From Inhella gelatinilytica (GTDB taxonomy: Bacteria > Pseudomonadota > Gammaproteobacteria > Burkholderiales > Burkholderiaceae_C), in contig NZ_JAEDAL010000002.1 in the NCBI RefSeq assembly GCF_016093295.1, positions 124,001 to 188,000 on the forward strand: DNA of 64,000 nucleotides. The letters run 5' to 3'. This document shows, piece by piece, positions 1 to 7,892 of the stretch (positions are counted from its first letter, which is position 1; every line of letters starts with the position of its first letter). The notes below the pieces were generated by a model, which made no database searches, had not been told where the DNA came from, and saw only the letters and a list, made by a program, of their open reading frames with translations. Made by a program: the position numbers and the translations under genes.

Positions 1-150
1 CTGGGCTGGGAAGAGAAGAAGAAGGCGGGCGGCAGCTTGGCCGCCCCCGAACCCGAACACCAGTACCACCTGCCCGACGGGGCGTCGCAGCCGGGTTCGC
101 CTGCCGCCAGCGCGCCGGTGCTGAAGGCGTTCAAGGGGGATCGGCTATGA
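1..150 (+). CDS. napG: NapG ferredoxin-type protein, C-terminal fragment
   Basis: The window opens inside this gene; the last 49 codons and the TGA remain. The fragment begins LGWEEKKKAGG and continues with HQYHLP, which fits the tail of NapG, the periplasmic [4Fe-4S] protein that carries electrons from membrane-bound NapH towards the periplasmic nitrate reductase. No cluster-binding cysteines are left in the fragment, so the call rests on the tail and on the next gene. The stop codon overlaps the napH start as ATGA, so the two are translationally coupled. Confidence 0.8.
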   Translation: MGWEEKKKAGGSLAAPEPEHQYHLPDGASQPGSPAASAPVLKAFKGDRL

Positions 151-986
151 CCTCACGCGTCCTGACCACGGGCTGGCGCGGACAGCGCTTCTTGTTGGCG
201 CGTCGGGCGGTCCAGATCAGCGTGCTGCTGCTCTTTCTGGCCGGTCCTTGGTGGGGCATCACTTGGCTGCAAGGCAATTTGAGCGCCAGCCAGGTACTGC
301 ACACCGTGCCGCTGACCGACCCCTTTGTGTGGCTGCAAACGCTGATGGCGGGCCACGCCCCGCAGGCGCAAGCCGCGCTGGGCGCCGCCATCGTGCTGGT
401 GTTTTATGCGGTGGTGGGCGGACGCAGCTACTGCGCGTGGGTGTGCCCCGTCAACGCCGTCACCGACAGCGCCGCCTGGTTGCGTGAGCGCTGGGGCTGG
501 CGCACCGGCGTGCGGTTGCCGCGTCGGGCGCGCTGGGCTTTGCTCGCGCTGGCCCTGGGGTTGCCTGTGCTGCTGGGCACGGTGGTGTGGGAACTGGTGA
601 ACCCGGTTTCGATGCTGCAGCGCGGCTTGCTCTTTGGCCTGGGCCTGGGTTGGGCCGTGGTGGTGGCGGTGTTCTTGGCGGACCTGCTTCTGGTGCCTCG
701 CGCTTGGTGCGGCCACCTGTGTCCGCACGGGGCGTTCTACAGCCTGCTGGGGCGCCGCAGCCTGCTGCGCGTGCGCGCCCAGCGGCGCGAGGACTGCGAC
801 GACTGCGGGGACTGCTACCGCGTGTGTCCGGAACCTCAAATTTTGAAACCGGTGCTCAAGGGCGAGGGCTCGCGCTTGATCGACACCGGGCAGTGCAGCA
901 ACTGTGGGCGGTGCATCGACCGCTGTCCGCAGGATGTGTTTGAAATGGGCTGGCGCGGCACGGGCCGTGTGGGCCCCAACCCTTGA
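147..986 (+). CDS. napH: NapH, membrane quinol-oxidising ferredoxin subunit
   Basis: This 279-residue inner-membrane protein should oxidise quinol and pass electrons to NapG for periplasmic nitrate reduction. Four hydrophobic segments lie near residues 22-42, 78-92, 130-150 and 160-184. Two CX3CP motifs (C96/C100 and C188/C192) sit at membrane edges, as in the NapH/NosR/CcoG family. The C-terminus carries two complete [4Fe-4S] motifs, CX2CX2CX3C at residues 217-227 and 250-260. The ATG overlaps the napG stop. napB follows 19 bases after the stop, so napGHB are one transcript. Length is normal for the family. Confidence 0.95.
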   Translation: MTSRVLTTGWRGQRFLLARRAVQISVLLLFLAGPWWGITWLQGNLSASQVLHTVPLTDPFVWLQTLMAGHAPQAQAALGAAIVLVFYAVVGGRSYCAWVCPVNAVTDSAAWLRERWGWRTGVRLPRRARWALLALALGLPVLLGTVVWELVNPVSMLQRGLLFGLGLGWAVVVAVFLADLLLVPRAWCGHLCPHGAFYSLLGRRSLLRVRAQRREDCDDCGDCYRVCPEPQILKPVLKGEGSRLIDTGQCSNCGRCIDRCPQDVFEMGWRGTGRVGPNP

Positions 987-1005
987 AGACACGAAAGGAC
1001 GAATC

Positions 1006-1446
1006 ATGAAGAACCTGCCCATGCGCTGGATGCTGGTGGCGGCTGCGGTGGCGGCGGTCTATGGATGCGCGCAGTTCGCCGGAGTCTCCACCCTGCGCGG
1101 CAGCAACGCCGACACCGTGGACGTGGCCCCCAACGACAAGACCTATGTCGGCAAACGCCCCGGCGGCGGCCAGGAGCGGATCGCGCGCAGCTACAAAGAG
1201 CAGCCGCCGCTGATCCCCCATGCCATCGACAACTTCGACGAGATCACGGTCAGCGACAACCAATGCATGGACTGCCACAGCCCCAGCAGCGCGGCCGCCA
1301 AGAAAGCGCCGGCGGTACCGCAAAGCCACGTGGACGCCACCGGCAACAAGGGCCTGAACATGGCGCGCTACCAGTGCAACTCGTGTCACGTGCCGCAGGT
1401 GGACGCCAAGCCGCTGGTGGAGAACCGCTTCGAAGGCCGGAAGTAA
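1006..1446 (+). CDS. napB: NapB, dihaem cytochrome c subunit of periplasmic nitrate reductase
   Basis: This 146-residue exported dihaem cytochrome delivers electrons to the NapA catalytic subunit. Two haem c sites are visible, CMDCH at residues 87-91 and CNSCH at 124-128. The N-terminus has a hydrophobic export signal (residues 6-20) ending in YGC; the cysteine gives it a weak lipobox look, although NapB is normally soluble. The chosen ATG has an AAAGGA ribosome-binding site upstream. It is the last nap gene here and is followed by a strong hairpin, so no napC lies downstream of it. Confidence 0.93.
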   Translation: MKNLPMRWMLVAAAVAAVYGCAQFAGVSTLRGSNADTVDVAPNDKTYVGKRPGGGQERIARSYKEQPPLIPHAIDNFDEITVSDNQCMDCHSPSSAAAKKAPAVPQSHVDATGNKGLNMARYQCNSCHVPQVDAKPLVENRFEGRK

Positions 1447-1453
1447 AGAAGAG

Positions 1454-1472
1454 GGCCCGCGCCGCGCGGGCC
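1454..1472. terminator. Bidirectional terminator hairpin between napB and nosL
   Basis: A perfect 8-bp stem (GGCCCGCG at 1454-1461 with CGCGGGCC at 1465-1472) and a 3-base loop lie between the convergent stops of napB and nosL. A pyrimidine-rich TTCCCTTCC follows on the plus strand. The long T-run is missing, so efficiency is uncertain, but position and stem fit termination for both operons. Confidence 0.65.
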
Positions 1473-1496
1473 TTCCCTTCCGTCTGCAGGCCGGTT

Positions 1497-2015
1497 TTAC
1501 ATCCGGCTGTCGTGCAGCGCACCGCCGCTGAGATCGGCCAGGTCGGCGGTCAGTTGGCTGAAGGGCAAGATCTTGCCGCCCCACGCTTTGACGAAGCCTT
1601 CGGCGGCGGCCGCCTCCGCAAAAGTGGCCAGTGTGGGCCCCATGCTGCCGTGGCGCTTGCTGCCATGGACAAAGAAGGCCGTCTTGGCGTCGATCCAGTG
1701 GCCCACGGGTCGATCCCAATCGGCTTTCCCCATGTCTTGCACATAGGCGGCCTTGAGGGGGCGAACCTGCTCGGGCTTGAGCAAGAGGCTCACCATTTCC
1801 ACCGTGTCGCACAGGAAGACGGGTTTGGGGTCGTCAGCGTAATGGAGCTGGGCCTTGGGGCCCGCGTAGTCGGCCAGCAGCATGCCGTCCAGATCGCAAG
1901 CGGTGGCGGGATTGACCTCTTGCGGGCCCTGGCGGCCTTTGTCGCTCTCGCGGGTGCAGGCGGTCAGCCAGGGTAGGGCGGCGCAGGCCAAGCAGTGGCG
2001 GCGGCTGATTTTCAT
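1497..2015 (-). CDS. nosL: NosL, copper-chaperone lipoprotein of the nos operon
   Basis: This 172-residue lipoprotein is the accessory copper chaperone that supplies Cu(I) for assembly of the NosZ copper sites. The signal peptide ends in a lipobox (LTAC, Cys20), so it should be anchored to the periplasmic face of a membrane. A CDLDGM motif lies near residue 40, where many homologues carry CxxCGM; the second cysteine is absent. The ATG overlaps the nosY stop as ATGA, and this is the last gene of the nos operon. The 3' end is met by the terminator shared with napB. Confidence 0.9.
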   Translation of the reverse strand: MKISRRHCLACAALPWLTACTRESDKGRQGPQEVNPATACDLDGMLLADYAGPKAQLHYADDPKPVFLCDTVEMVSLLLKPEQVRPLKAAYVQDMGKADWDRPVGHWIDAKTAFFVHGSKRHGSMGPTLATFAEAAAAEGFVKAWGGKILPFSQLTADLADLSGGALHDSRM

Positions 2016-2833
2016 GGTTTGAACTTCCAGAGGGCCAGGAGCAGCGGCGCAACGATCCAGGCCAGCAGGGCGCTGCCCATGATCCACGGGCTGGCCAATT
2101 GAGGGGGCATCAGCGTGCCCAGACCGGTCAGCCCTGCGACCTGATCGAGGGTGAAGACGTTGGCGATCCGGAAAACGTCCGCCGGATTGAGCAGCAGGAG
2201 CCACGCAAAACGGTCCCCGCTCAAGCCGGGAATCTGTCCGCCCGTGCCCACCAAGAGTCCGAGCAGGGCCAGGTCGAACACCAGCGCGAAGCCGAACCAC
2301 AGCATGATGGCCAGGCCTGACGCCCGGGTGCGCTCACGGCTCAAGACGGAGAGCAGCAGCGCGAGGCTCAAAAAGCTCAGGCCCATCAGCGTGGCGGTGA
2401 CCACAAAGCCGCCGTAATGCAGTAGCGTGGCGCTGGCACCAAATTGACGCCACAGCAGTCCGCCCACCAGGGCGAAGCCGCCCAAGGTTGACAAGGTCAA
2501 CGCCGCGGCCAACCCCAGGTACTTGCCCATCAGCAACTGCCCGCGGCTGATGGGGTGAGTGAGCAGGAGCTCCAGCGAGCCGCGCTCGCGTTCGCCCACG
2601 ATGGTGTCAAAGCCCATCAACAGAGCGATCAGCGGCAGCAGGTAAATCACCAAGCTGACCAGCGAGGTGATGGTGGTGGCGAGCGATTGCGGCCCCAGTT
2701 GGCCTTGCTGCGCCCCGCCAAAGTAAGTGATGAGCAGCGAAAAGGCGGTGAACACCAGCGCAATGGCCAACACCCAGCGGTTGCGCAGGCGCTCACGCAG
2801 CTCTTTGCTGGCCAGGGTCAAGGTCGGGTTCAT
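2012..2833 (-). CDS. nosY: NosY, ABC-2 permease of the NosDFY complex
   Basis: This 273-residue membrane protein has about six hydrophobic segments and the ABC-2 permease signature region GERERGSLELLL near residue 80. With the NosF ATPase and the periplasmic NosD it forms the transporter-like complex needed to mature the CuZ site of NosZ. The gene overlaps the nosF stop by four bases and the nosL start by four bases, so translation of nosF, nosY and nosL is probably coupled. Length and hydropathy are normal for NosY. Confidence 0.93.
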   Translation of the reverse strand: MNPTLTLASKELRERLRNRWVLAIALVFTAFSLLITYFGGAQQGQLGPQSLATTITSLVSLVIYLLPLIALLMGFDTIVGERERGSLELLLTHPISRGQLLMGKYLGLAAALTLSTLGGFALVGGLLWRQFGASATLLHYGGFVVTATLMGLSFLSLALLLSVLSRERTRASGLAIMLWFGFALVFDLALLGLLVGTGGQIPGLSGDRFAWLLLLNPADVFRIANVFTLDQVAGLTGLGTLMPPQLASPWIMGSALLAWIVAPLLLALWKFKP

Positions 2834-3738
2834 GCGGCCACTCCGAAGTAAAGGTCCTCCAGCGAGGGCTCATGGATTTGCAGGTCGGCGAGCTGGCTGG
2901 CCAGCGGCGCCAGGCGGGCCAGCACCTCCATCTTGTGCACGCGCTCGCAGCGCAGGTGCAGACCGGCTCCGTCCTGCTGCGCGGTGGCGCAATCGCCCAC
3001 GGCGGTTTGAGCGGCGGCCAACACGCTGGGCTCGCCCCACAGGCTGACGGTGAGCGGCAGGGCCAGAGCCTCGCGCAGCTCTTGCACACTGCCTTGGGCC
3101 ACGATGCGCCCGCTGGCCAGGATGGCCAGCCGGTCCACGCGCTGCTGCAACTCGGCCAAGATGTGCGAGGTGATGATCACCGTCACGCCCTGGCGGCGCA
3201 GGCCATCCAGCAGCTCATAGAACTCGCGAATGGCTTGGGGGTCCAGGCCGTTGGTGGGCTCGTCCAGGAACAACACTTGGGGCGTCCCGAGCAAGGCTTG
3301 GGCCAGCCCCAACCGTTGCCGCATGCCCTTGGAATAGGTGCGCACGGGCCGCCCGGCAGCGGCGGACAGACCGACGCGCGCCAGCAAGGGTTCGATTTGG
3401 GAGGCGTCGGCGCGTTTGAGCTGGGCAAAGAAGGTCAGGGTCTCGACGGCGTTGAGGTTGTCGTACAGCGCCAGCTGCTCGGGCAAGTAGCCAATGCGCG
3501 CACGGGCCGCCTGCCAGGCGGGGCTGCCCACGGCGCAGCCAGCCACCTGCACCTCGCCCGCGTCGGCGGGTGTGAGGCCCAGCATGATGCGAAAGAGCGT
3601 GCTCTTGCCCGCGCCGTTGTGGCCGATCAGTCCGAACAGTTCGCCGCGCGGCACCGTAAGGTCCACGCCATCCACGGCCACCAGCGGTCCGAAGGCCTTG
3701 CGCACGCCTTGGAGGGCGATGGGTGCCCTGGCGGTCAT
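2830..3738 (-). CDS. nosF: NosF, ATPase of the NosDFY complex
   Basis: This is an ABC ATP-binding subunit of 302 residues powering NosDFY. Walker A (GHNGAGKST, residues 39-47), the signature YSKGMRQRL, Walker B (FLDEPTNGLD) and the switch histidine (ITSH) are all intact. I chose the ATG at 3738, 22 bases past the nosD stop, because the conserved fold begins a few residues later. An in-frame TTG at 3783, inside nosD and preceded by AAGGA, would add 15 residues and cannot be excluded. The end overlaps nosY by four bases. Confidence 0.92.
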   Translation of the reverse strand: MTARAPIALQGVRKAFGPLVAVDGVDLTVPRGELFGLIGHNGAGKSTLFRIMLGLTPADAGEVQVAGCAVGSPAWQAARARIGYLPEQLALYDNLNAVETLTFFAQLKRADASQIEPLLARVGLSAAAGRPVRTYSKGMRQRLGLAQALLGTPQVLFLDEPTNGLDPQAIREFYELLDGLRRQGVTVIITSHILAELQQRVDRLAILASGRIVAQGSVQELREALALPLTVSLWGEPSVLAAAQTAVGDCATAQQDGAGLHLRCERVHKMEVLARLAPLASQLADLQIHEPSLEDLYFGVAA

Positions 3739-3760
3739 CGGGCGGTTCGCGGCGACCGCG

Positions 3761-5074
3761 TTAATTGCTGAAGTGGCGTCCAAGCCATTCCTTCCAGTTT
3801 GAAGCGGGGGGCTGCATGCGCGGGTGGGCGTCCACCACGGAGGGCGCGCGCAGCACCGGAAATTGTTGGGACACCACGCGCAGCGACTGCACGGCCGGGC
3901 TGCCCATCAGGAGGCGCAGACTGGGGTGGCGCCAGGAGAGGCGGTCCACCAGGTCGTTGGCCTCGTAAGGCAGGTCGCCCACGCCGTCGCCGTCGCGGTC
4001 CCACCCGAGGTAGTTGCTGAAGTGGTTGCCCTCGCCCTTGGCGCCGCCCCAGCGCTCGTCACGCGTGCCGACGTATTTCACCGGTTCGCGGTTGGCGATG
4101 AAGGCATTGCCCTGCACGGTGTTGCGAGTGGAGAGCGCGGCCAGATGCACACCAATTTGGTTGTCGATCACCCAATTGTTTTTGAGCGTGGCGTACTCCA
4201 CGTCGTAGATGAACAGCCCGCGCGCGTTGCCGGCAATGATGTTGTTTTCTATGACCGAGTCGGTCAGGGTTCGCAACATGATGCCGTGGTCGCTGTTGCC
4301 CCAGGTCTTGTTGTGGCGCACCACGTTGTCCCGCACTTCCATCAGGGCCAGGCCGCCCCGGTTGTAATAGCTCTCGTTGCCCTCCCAGAGGTTGCGATAG
4401 CTGTTCATGTAGTGCGTGCCATAGCGGCTGTGGTGCAGCTTGTTGCCCCGGAAGATGGCGTCGTGCGAGACGTCGACGTACAGCGCGTCGCGCACAAAGC
4501 TGATCTCGTTGTTCAGGATGCGGGCGCCGCGCGTGTTGTAGAGCTGAATGCCATTGCCGCGCTGTGAGGAGTTGTAGTCGCGCTTGCCGGTGATGGTGTT
4601 GCCCTCGACGGTGACGTCGTTGGCCCGTTCGATCCACAGGCCAAACAGGTTGTAGGAGAGGCCGCAGCGGCGCACCACCACCCGATGAGCGCCGGGGGCA
4701 ACCCAGATGCCGGCGTTTTGGTCGACCAGAGAATCGCCGGAATTGGTGACGAGCAGGCCTTCCACCACCGCCTCGGACGCAGCGATCTTGAGCGTGTGTC
4801 CTTTGAGACCCCCACTCAGGGTGGGGCGTTCCAGCCCTCTGAGGGTGAGGCGCTTGGGAATGACGAAATTGCCCTCGTAGCGCCCCCGCGCCACTTCGAC
4901 CACATCGCCGTCCGCGGCGCGGTCCAGCACCGCCTGAAGATCTTGCCCGGGTTGCACCCGCCAGGTGGTGGCTTGCGCGCCGCCAGACCCCAAGGCCGCG
5001 AGCAGCCCAGCGAACCCTGTGGCTCGGAGGTTTCGGCTGAATCGCGCCCAGCAGCGCGCCGAGGGGGGCTTCAC
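3761..5074 (-). CDS. nosD: NosD, periplasmic beta-helix maturation protein
   Basis: This 437-residue exported protein is the NosZ maturation factor that works with NosF and NosY in copper-sulfide site assembly. After a signal peptide (likely cleavage AQA/T near residue 35) the chain is a right-handed beta-helix of repeated N-x-I/V turns typical of carbohydrate-binding/CASH domains, visible over roughly residues 80-340. I start it at the GTG at 5074, which overlaps the nosR stop as GTGA. The open frame runs further upstream, but only inside nosR. Confidence 0.92.
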   Translation of the reverse strand: MKPPSARCWARFSRNLRATGFAGLLAALGSGGAQATTWRVQPGQDLQAVLDRAADGDVVEVARGRYEGNFVIPKRLTLRGLERPTLSGGLKGHTLKIAASEAVVEGLLVTNSGDSLVDQNAGIWVAPGAHRVVVRRCGLSYNLFGLWIERANDVTVEGNTITGKRDYNSSQRGNGIQLYNTRGARILNNEISFVRDALYVDVSHDAIFRGNKLHHSRYGTHYMNSYRNLWEGNESYYNRGGLALMEVRDNVVRHNKTWGNSDHGIMLRTLTDSVIENNIIAGNARGLFIYDVEYATLKNNWVIDNQIGVHLAALSTRNTVQGNAFIANREPVKYVGTRDERWGGAKGEGNHFSNYLGWDRDGDGVGDLPYEANDLVDRLSWRHPSLRLLMGSPAVQSLRVVSQQFPVLRAPSVVDAHPRMQPPASNWKEWLGRHFSN

Positions 5075-7656
5075 GGCAGCAGGCGGCCCAGGGCCTGCAG
5101 ACCCAGATACAGCACCGCACCAATCAGCAAATTTTTGAATCCCACGTAAGCCACCATGTCCATCCATCCAGCTTGGCGATAGTGCGCTTTCCACCACGGC
5201 CCGTCCTTGACGAAGCTCATGCCTTGCTTACGCAGCAGCACTTCGTACACCGACCAACCGATCCACCACCCCACGACGGCGGCAGCCGAGAGCCGGCTGT
5301 TCCAGGCCAAGACCCAGGCCAGCGTGGCGGCTACGGCCAGGCCGATGCCGGCAACTTGCCACGCCTTGGCCGTGCGCCAGCCCTTGGCGCTCCAGGGAAA
5401 GAGGTGGTGACGCGCCTCCGCCAGCAGCCAGGCCAGGCTGCGCTCGCGCGCCAAGTGCGGCGGCGCCACAGGCGGGGTGGCGGCGCGCGGGTCGCGCTCC
5501 GGCGCAATCGTGGAAGCAGTGGTCGCAACCGGAATGATTGGAATGAAATACCCCTGACGGTCGATGGCCGTCAGCGGCTGGCCGTCGCGTTCGCGCTGCT
5601 TGCGCTCCTTGGCCAGCGGCGGGCAGGCATGGGTATCGGTGTAGAGCACCATGCAATCCAGGCAGTGCAGGCACTCGCGGTGGTCGATGCGGCCGGCGGG
5701 GTCAATCGCCAGCGAGCCGCAGCCTTTGGCGCAGGCCTTGCAGGTGTTGCACTCGGCCTTGCGTCGGAGCCCGAACCAGCGGAAGGTGGAGGGCAGGGCC
5801 AGCGAAGCGCCCAGCGGGCAGAGGTACTTGCAGTACGGGCGCTCGACGATCAGCGCCACGCCCAGAATGGCCGCGACAAAGAGGCCATAGGGCCAGCTGC
5901 GGTTGAGCACGCCCACCAGGAAGGTGGTCTTGAAGGGCTCGATCTCCGCCAGCACCTCGGCCGTGGTCATGGACACCAGCGACACGCCAAAGAGGCCAAA
6001 GAAGATCCAGTACTTCAGGTTCTTCAGCTTGTCATGCAGCGGTTTGGGCAGGTTGCGTTGCAGCTTCTTGAGGCCCAGCAGACCCGCCAGCTTGTACAAG
6101 CCCTCTTGCAGCGAACCAAAGGGGCAGAGCCAGCCGCAAAACAACCCGCGACCCCAGATGAAGGTCGTGAGGATGATGAAGACCCAGAAGCAGAAGATGA
6201 AGGGGTCGGAGAGGAAGAGCTCCCACTGCCACTGGAACAAGAGGGAGTGGAACCAGGTCAGCACCTGGGTGATGGAGGGCTGGGCCAACACGCCAAAGCC
6301 CACAAAGAAGATGGACAGGGCCCAGGCCGTGTACTTGAAGCCGTTGACGGGCCACTTGTTCTTGTGGGTCGAGAGGCGCGTCAGGCGCTCGCGCTGCCAG
6401 TACACCACCGCCGTGGCCAGCAGCAGCACGATGAAGCCGGCCAGGGCGAGCGGGCGCGCGGCCCACACCTTCTTCCAGGTGTGACCTTCGTCCACCGCCG
6501 GGCGGCCGCCGTCCAGACGCTCATCGGCCAGCCAATAGGGCTGCTCAAAGTTGGCAAAGCTGCGCTGGCCGGTGGCCCGGTCCACGCGGTTGCCCAGGAA
6601 GTTCAGCTTCCAGGGGTGGGCGGCAGAGTAGGCCTTGGAGCGCAGGATGAAGATCGCAGCCTCGGTGTAGGTCGGGCTGCCAGCGGCTTCCAGGGAATAC
6701 AGGTTCAGGTAATCGGTGTCGCGGAACGTGAAGAGGTCGCGGCCTTGCTTGATCTGGATGCGGTCGTAAATGCCGCCGCGCACAAAACCCGAGCCTTTGA
6801 AGCTCTCCTGACCGGCGGTGCGGATGATGAAGAGCGCGTGTTCGTGCGGCTGCAAGCGGCTGCGCAGGCTCTCCCAATTGGTTTTGCCGAGCAGGGCTTG
6901 ACCGATTTCCGGGTGGTCCAGGTTGCCGAACCACAGTTCAATGAAGGGCTCGGGCCCAGGGGGCAAGCCCACTTGCTGGGGCGTGACGGTCAGGCGCTGC
7001 ACGGCGCCTTCGGCCACCAGGTCGGCCCAACGGGGCAACTTGCCGGCCAGCTTGAAGCGGGCGGGCTCGCGCACCGTGGGCGGCAGGATGCCCACTTGCG
7101 CAGCCACGGCTTGGCCCGAGGTGGTGATGACTTGGTTCTGGGCAATCACCGTGACGGTGGCGCCGGAGATTGCGTCCAGGTGCGTGGCGTTGCCACCGCC
7201 GCCTCCGACCTCCAGTGTTTCGCTGACGGCGTGGCCCTTGTATTGGTCGTGAAACTGTGTGAGCGCCGACTCGGGGATGCCCAAGAGCAGGATGGGCTCC
7301 GAGTGCTTGAGCACCTTGAAGCCGACAAACCGGCCGACCTTGTCCATGCCAATCAGCGTCACCACCGGCTTGCCGGAGTAGGCCGGCGTATCGGTGATGT
7401 CGGTGGAGAGCATCACATAGCCCAGCAACTGATCCTGCGCGTCGAAGGCCTCGACATAGGGCGGCTGCCCCTTGCGAGCGGAAAAACGCGTGGCGCCCGG
7501 AAACACGGCGGCGCAGTCCACGCGCTCGCACAGATTCGGGTGGCTGGCCAAATCGTCCGGCAGCTTGGCCTCATAGGCTTGGCCACGGGCCGTGCCCGTC
7601 AGAAGAAAAAACGCGGCCACCAGGGCCGCGAGGAAGTGCATTACCGGCATCGTCAT
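5071..7656 (-). CDS. nosR: NosR, flavin and Fe-S membrane regulator / electron donor for NosZ
   Basis: This 861-residue inner-membrane protein feeds electrons to nitrous oxide reductase and is required for its function. A signal peptide is followed by a periplasmic FMN-binding domain; SGAT at residues 164-167 is the covalent flavinylation motif, modified by the ApbE-type protein encoded divergently. Membrane segments and two CX3CP motifs (near 505 and 608) follow, then cytoplasmic CX2CX2CX3C (near 635) and CX2CX2C (near 663) cysteine clusters. After about residue 700 there is an unusual extension of some 160 residues with several hydrophobic segments. The ribosome-binding site is weak; ATGs six and fifteen bases inside are alternatives. 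Confidence 0.95.
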   Translation of the reverse strand: MTMPVMHFLAALVAAFFLLTGTARGQAYEAKLPDDLASHPNLCERVDCAAVFPGATRFSARKGQPPYVEAFDAQDQLLGYVMLSTDITDTPAYSGKPVVTLIGMDKVGRFVGFKVLKHSEPILLLGIPESALTQFHDQYKGHAVSETLEVGGGGGNATHLDAISGATVTVIAQNQVITTSGQAVAAQVGILPPTVREPARFKLAGKLPRWADLVAEGAVQRLTVTPQQVGLPPGPEPFIELWFGNLDHPEIGQALLGKTNWESLRSRLQPHEHALFIIRTAGQESFKGSGFVRGGIYDRIQIKQGRDLFTFRDTDYLNLYSLEAAGSPTYTEAAIFILRSKAYSAAHPWKLNFLGNRVDRATGQRSFANFEQPYWLADERLDGGRPAVDEGHTWKKVWAARPLALAGFIVLLLATAVVYWQRERLTRLSTHKNKWPVNGFKYTAWALSIFFVGFGVLAQPSITQVLTWFHSLLFQWQWELFLSDPFIFCFWVFIILTTFIWGRGLFCGWLCPFGSLQEGLYKLAGLLGLKKLQRNLPKPLHDKLKNLKYWIFFGLFGVSLVSMTTAEVLAEIEPFKTTFLVGVLNRSWPYGLFVAAILGVALIVERPYCKYLCPLGASLALPSTFRWFGLRRKAECNTCKACAKGCGSLAIDPAGRIDHRECLHCLDCMVLYTDTHACPPLAKERKQRERDGQPLTAIDRQGYFIPIIPVATTASTIAPERDPRAATPPVAPPHLARERSLAWLLAEARHHLFPWSAKGWRTAKAWQVAGIGLAVAATLAWVLAWNSRLSAAAVVGWWIGWSVYEVLLRKQGMSFVKDGPWWKAHYRQAGWMDMVAYVGFKNLLIGAVLYLGLQALGRLLP

Positions 7657-7731
7657 TCAGCTCGTGTTCCGGGCTCGAGTCGGTTCACAAGCCCTCCCAT
7701 CTCATCTTGGCGTTGAGAAGCGCCTCGGGGC

Positions 7732-7789
7732 TCAAGCGGCCGCCGCGGAACTGGCTTTGCCAGGCCGCCAGCGGCGCCCCATGAGGGGG
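7732..7789 (-). repeat. Dispersed intergenic repeat, copy 1
   Basis: Read on the minus strand, this 58-base element between nosZ and nosR closely matches a second copy at 45603-45658. It folds into an inner hairpin (CTGGC, AAA loop, GCCAG; 7751-7763) inside an outer stem (plus-strand GCGGCC 7736-7741 with GGCCGC 7763-7768). Both stems carry compensatory changes relative to copy 2, so the structure appears to be selected. Confidence 0.7.
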
Positions 7790-7800
7790 CCGAGGCAGGA

Positions 7801-7827
7801 CACAAAGGGCCCAGTGGGCCATTTGTG
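7801..7827. repeat. Imperfect hairpin in the nosZ-nosR spacer
   Basis: CACAAAGGGCCC at 7801-7812 pairs with GGGCCATTTGTG at 7816-7827 around an AGT loop, with one mismatch in twelve pairs. It lies next to repeat copy 1, in the place where copy 2 has a different 7-bp hairpin (45583-45599). It may be a processing or attenuation structure in the nosZ-nosR transcript. Confidence 0.5.
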
Positions 7828-7837
7828 CCAGCCGAGG

Positions 7838-7858
7838 GGTTGAGCCACTGGCTCAACC
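7838..7858. repeat. Perfect 9-bp inverted repeat downstream of nosZ
   Basis: GGTTGAGCC (7838-7846) and GGCTCAACC (7850-7858) pair perfectly around a 3-base loop, 35 bases past the nosZ stop. There is no T-run on the minus strand, so a 3'-stabilising or pause structure is as likely as a terminator. A smaller CCGAAG/CTTCGG hairpin at 7873-7887 lies even closer to the stop. Confidence 0.55.
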
Positions 7859-7892
7859 TGGCCCGTAGGGCGCCGAAGGCGCTTCGGGGGGG

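Noticed and set aside
3739-3783. TTG start for nosF at 3783
   Set aside because: It lies inside nosD and adds residues with no family similarity; the ATG at 3738 fits better, though AAGGA upstream of the TTG leaves some doubt.
5075-5197. Longer NosD N-terminus starting at 5197
   Set aside because: That part is the overlapping nosR coding region; the GTG at 5074 gives a proper signal peptide and GTGA coupling.
5173-7716. An open reading frame of about 847 codons on the plus strand, antisense to nosR
   Set aside because: It mirrors a clear nosR gene; GC-rich codon use leaves the opposite strand open. Its translation is rich in Gly, His, Gln and Arg with no family motif.
7838-7858. TTGA..TCAA inside the perfect hairpin read as an FNR box for nosR
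   Set aside because: The half-sites are nine bases apart instead of six, and the symmetry is fully explained by the hairpin.
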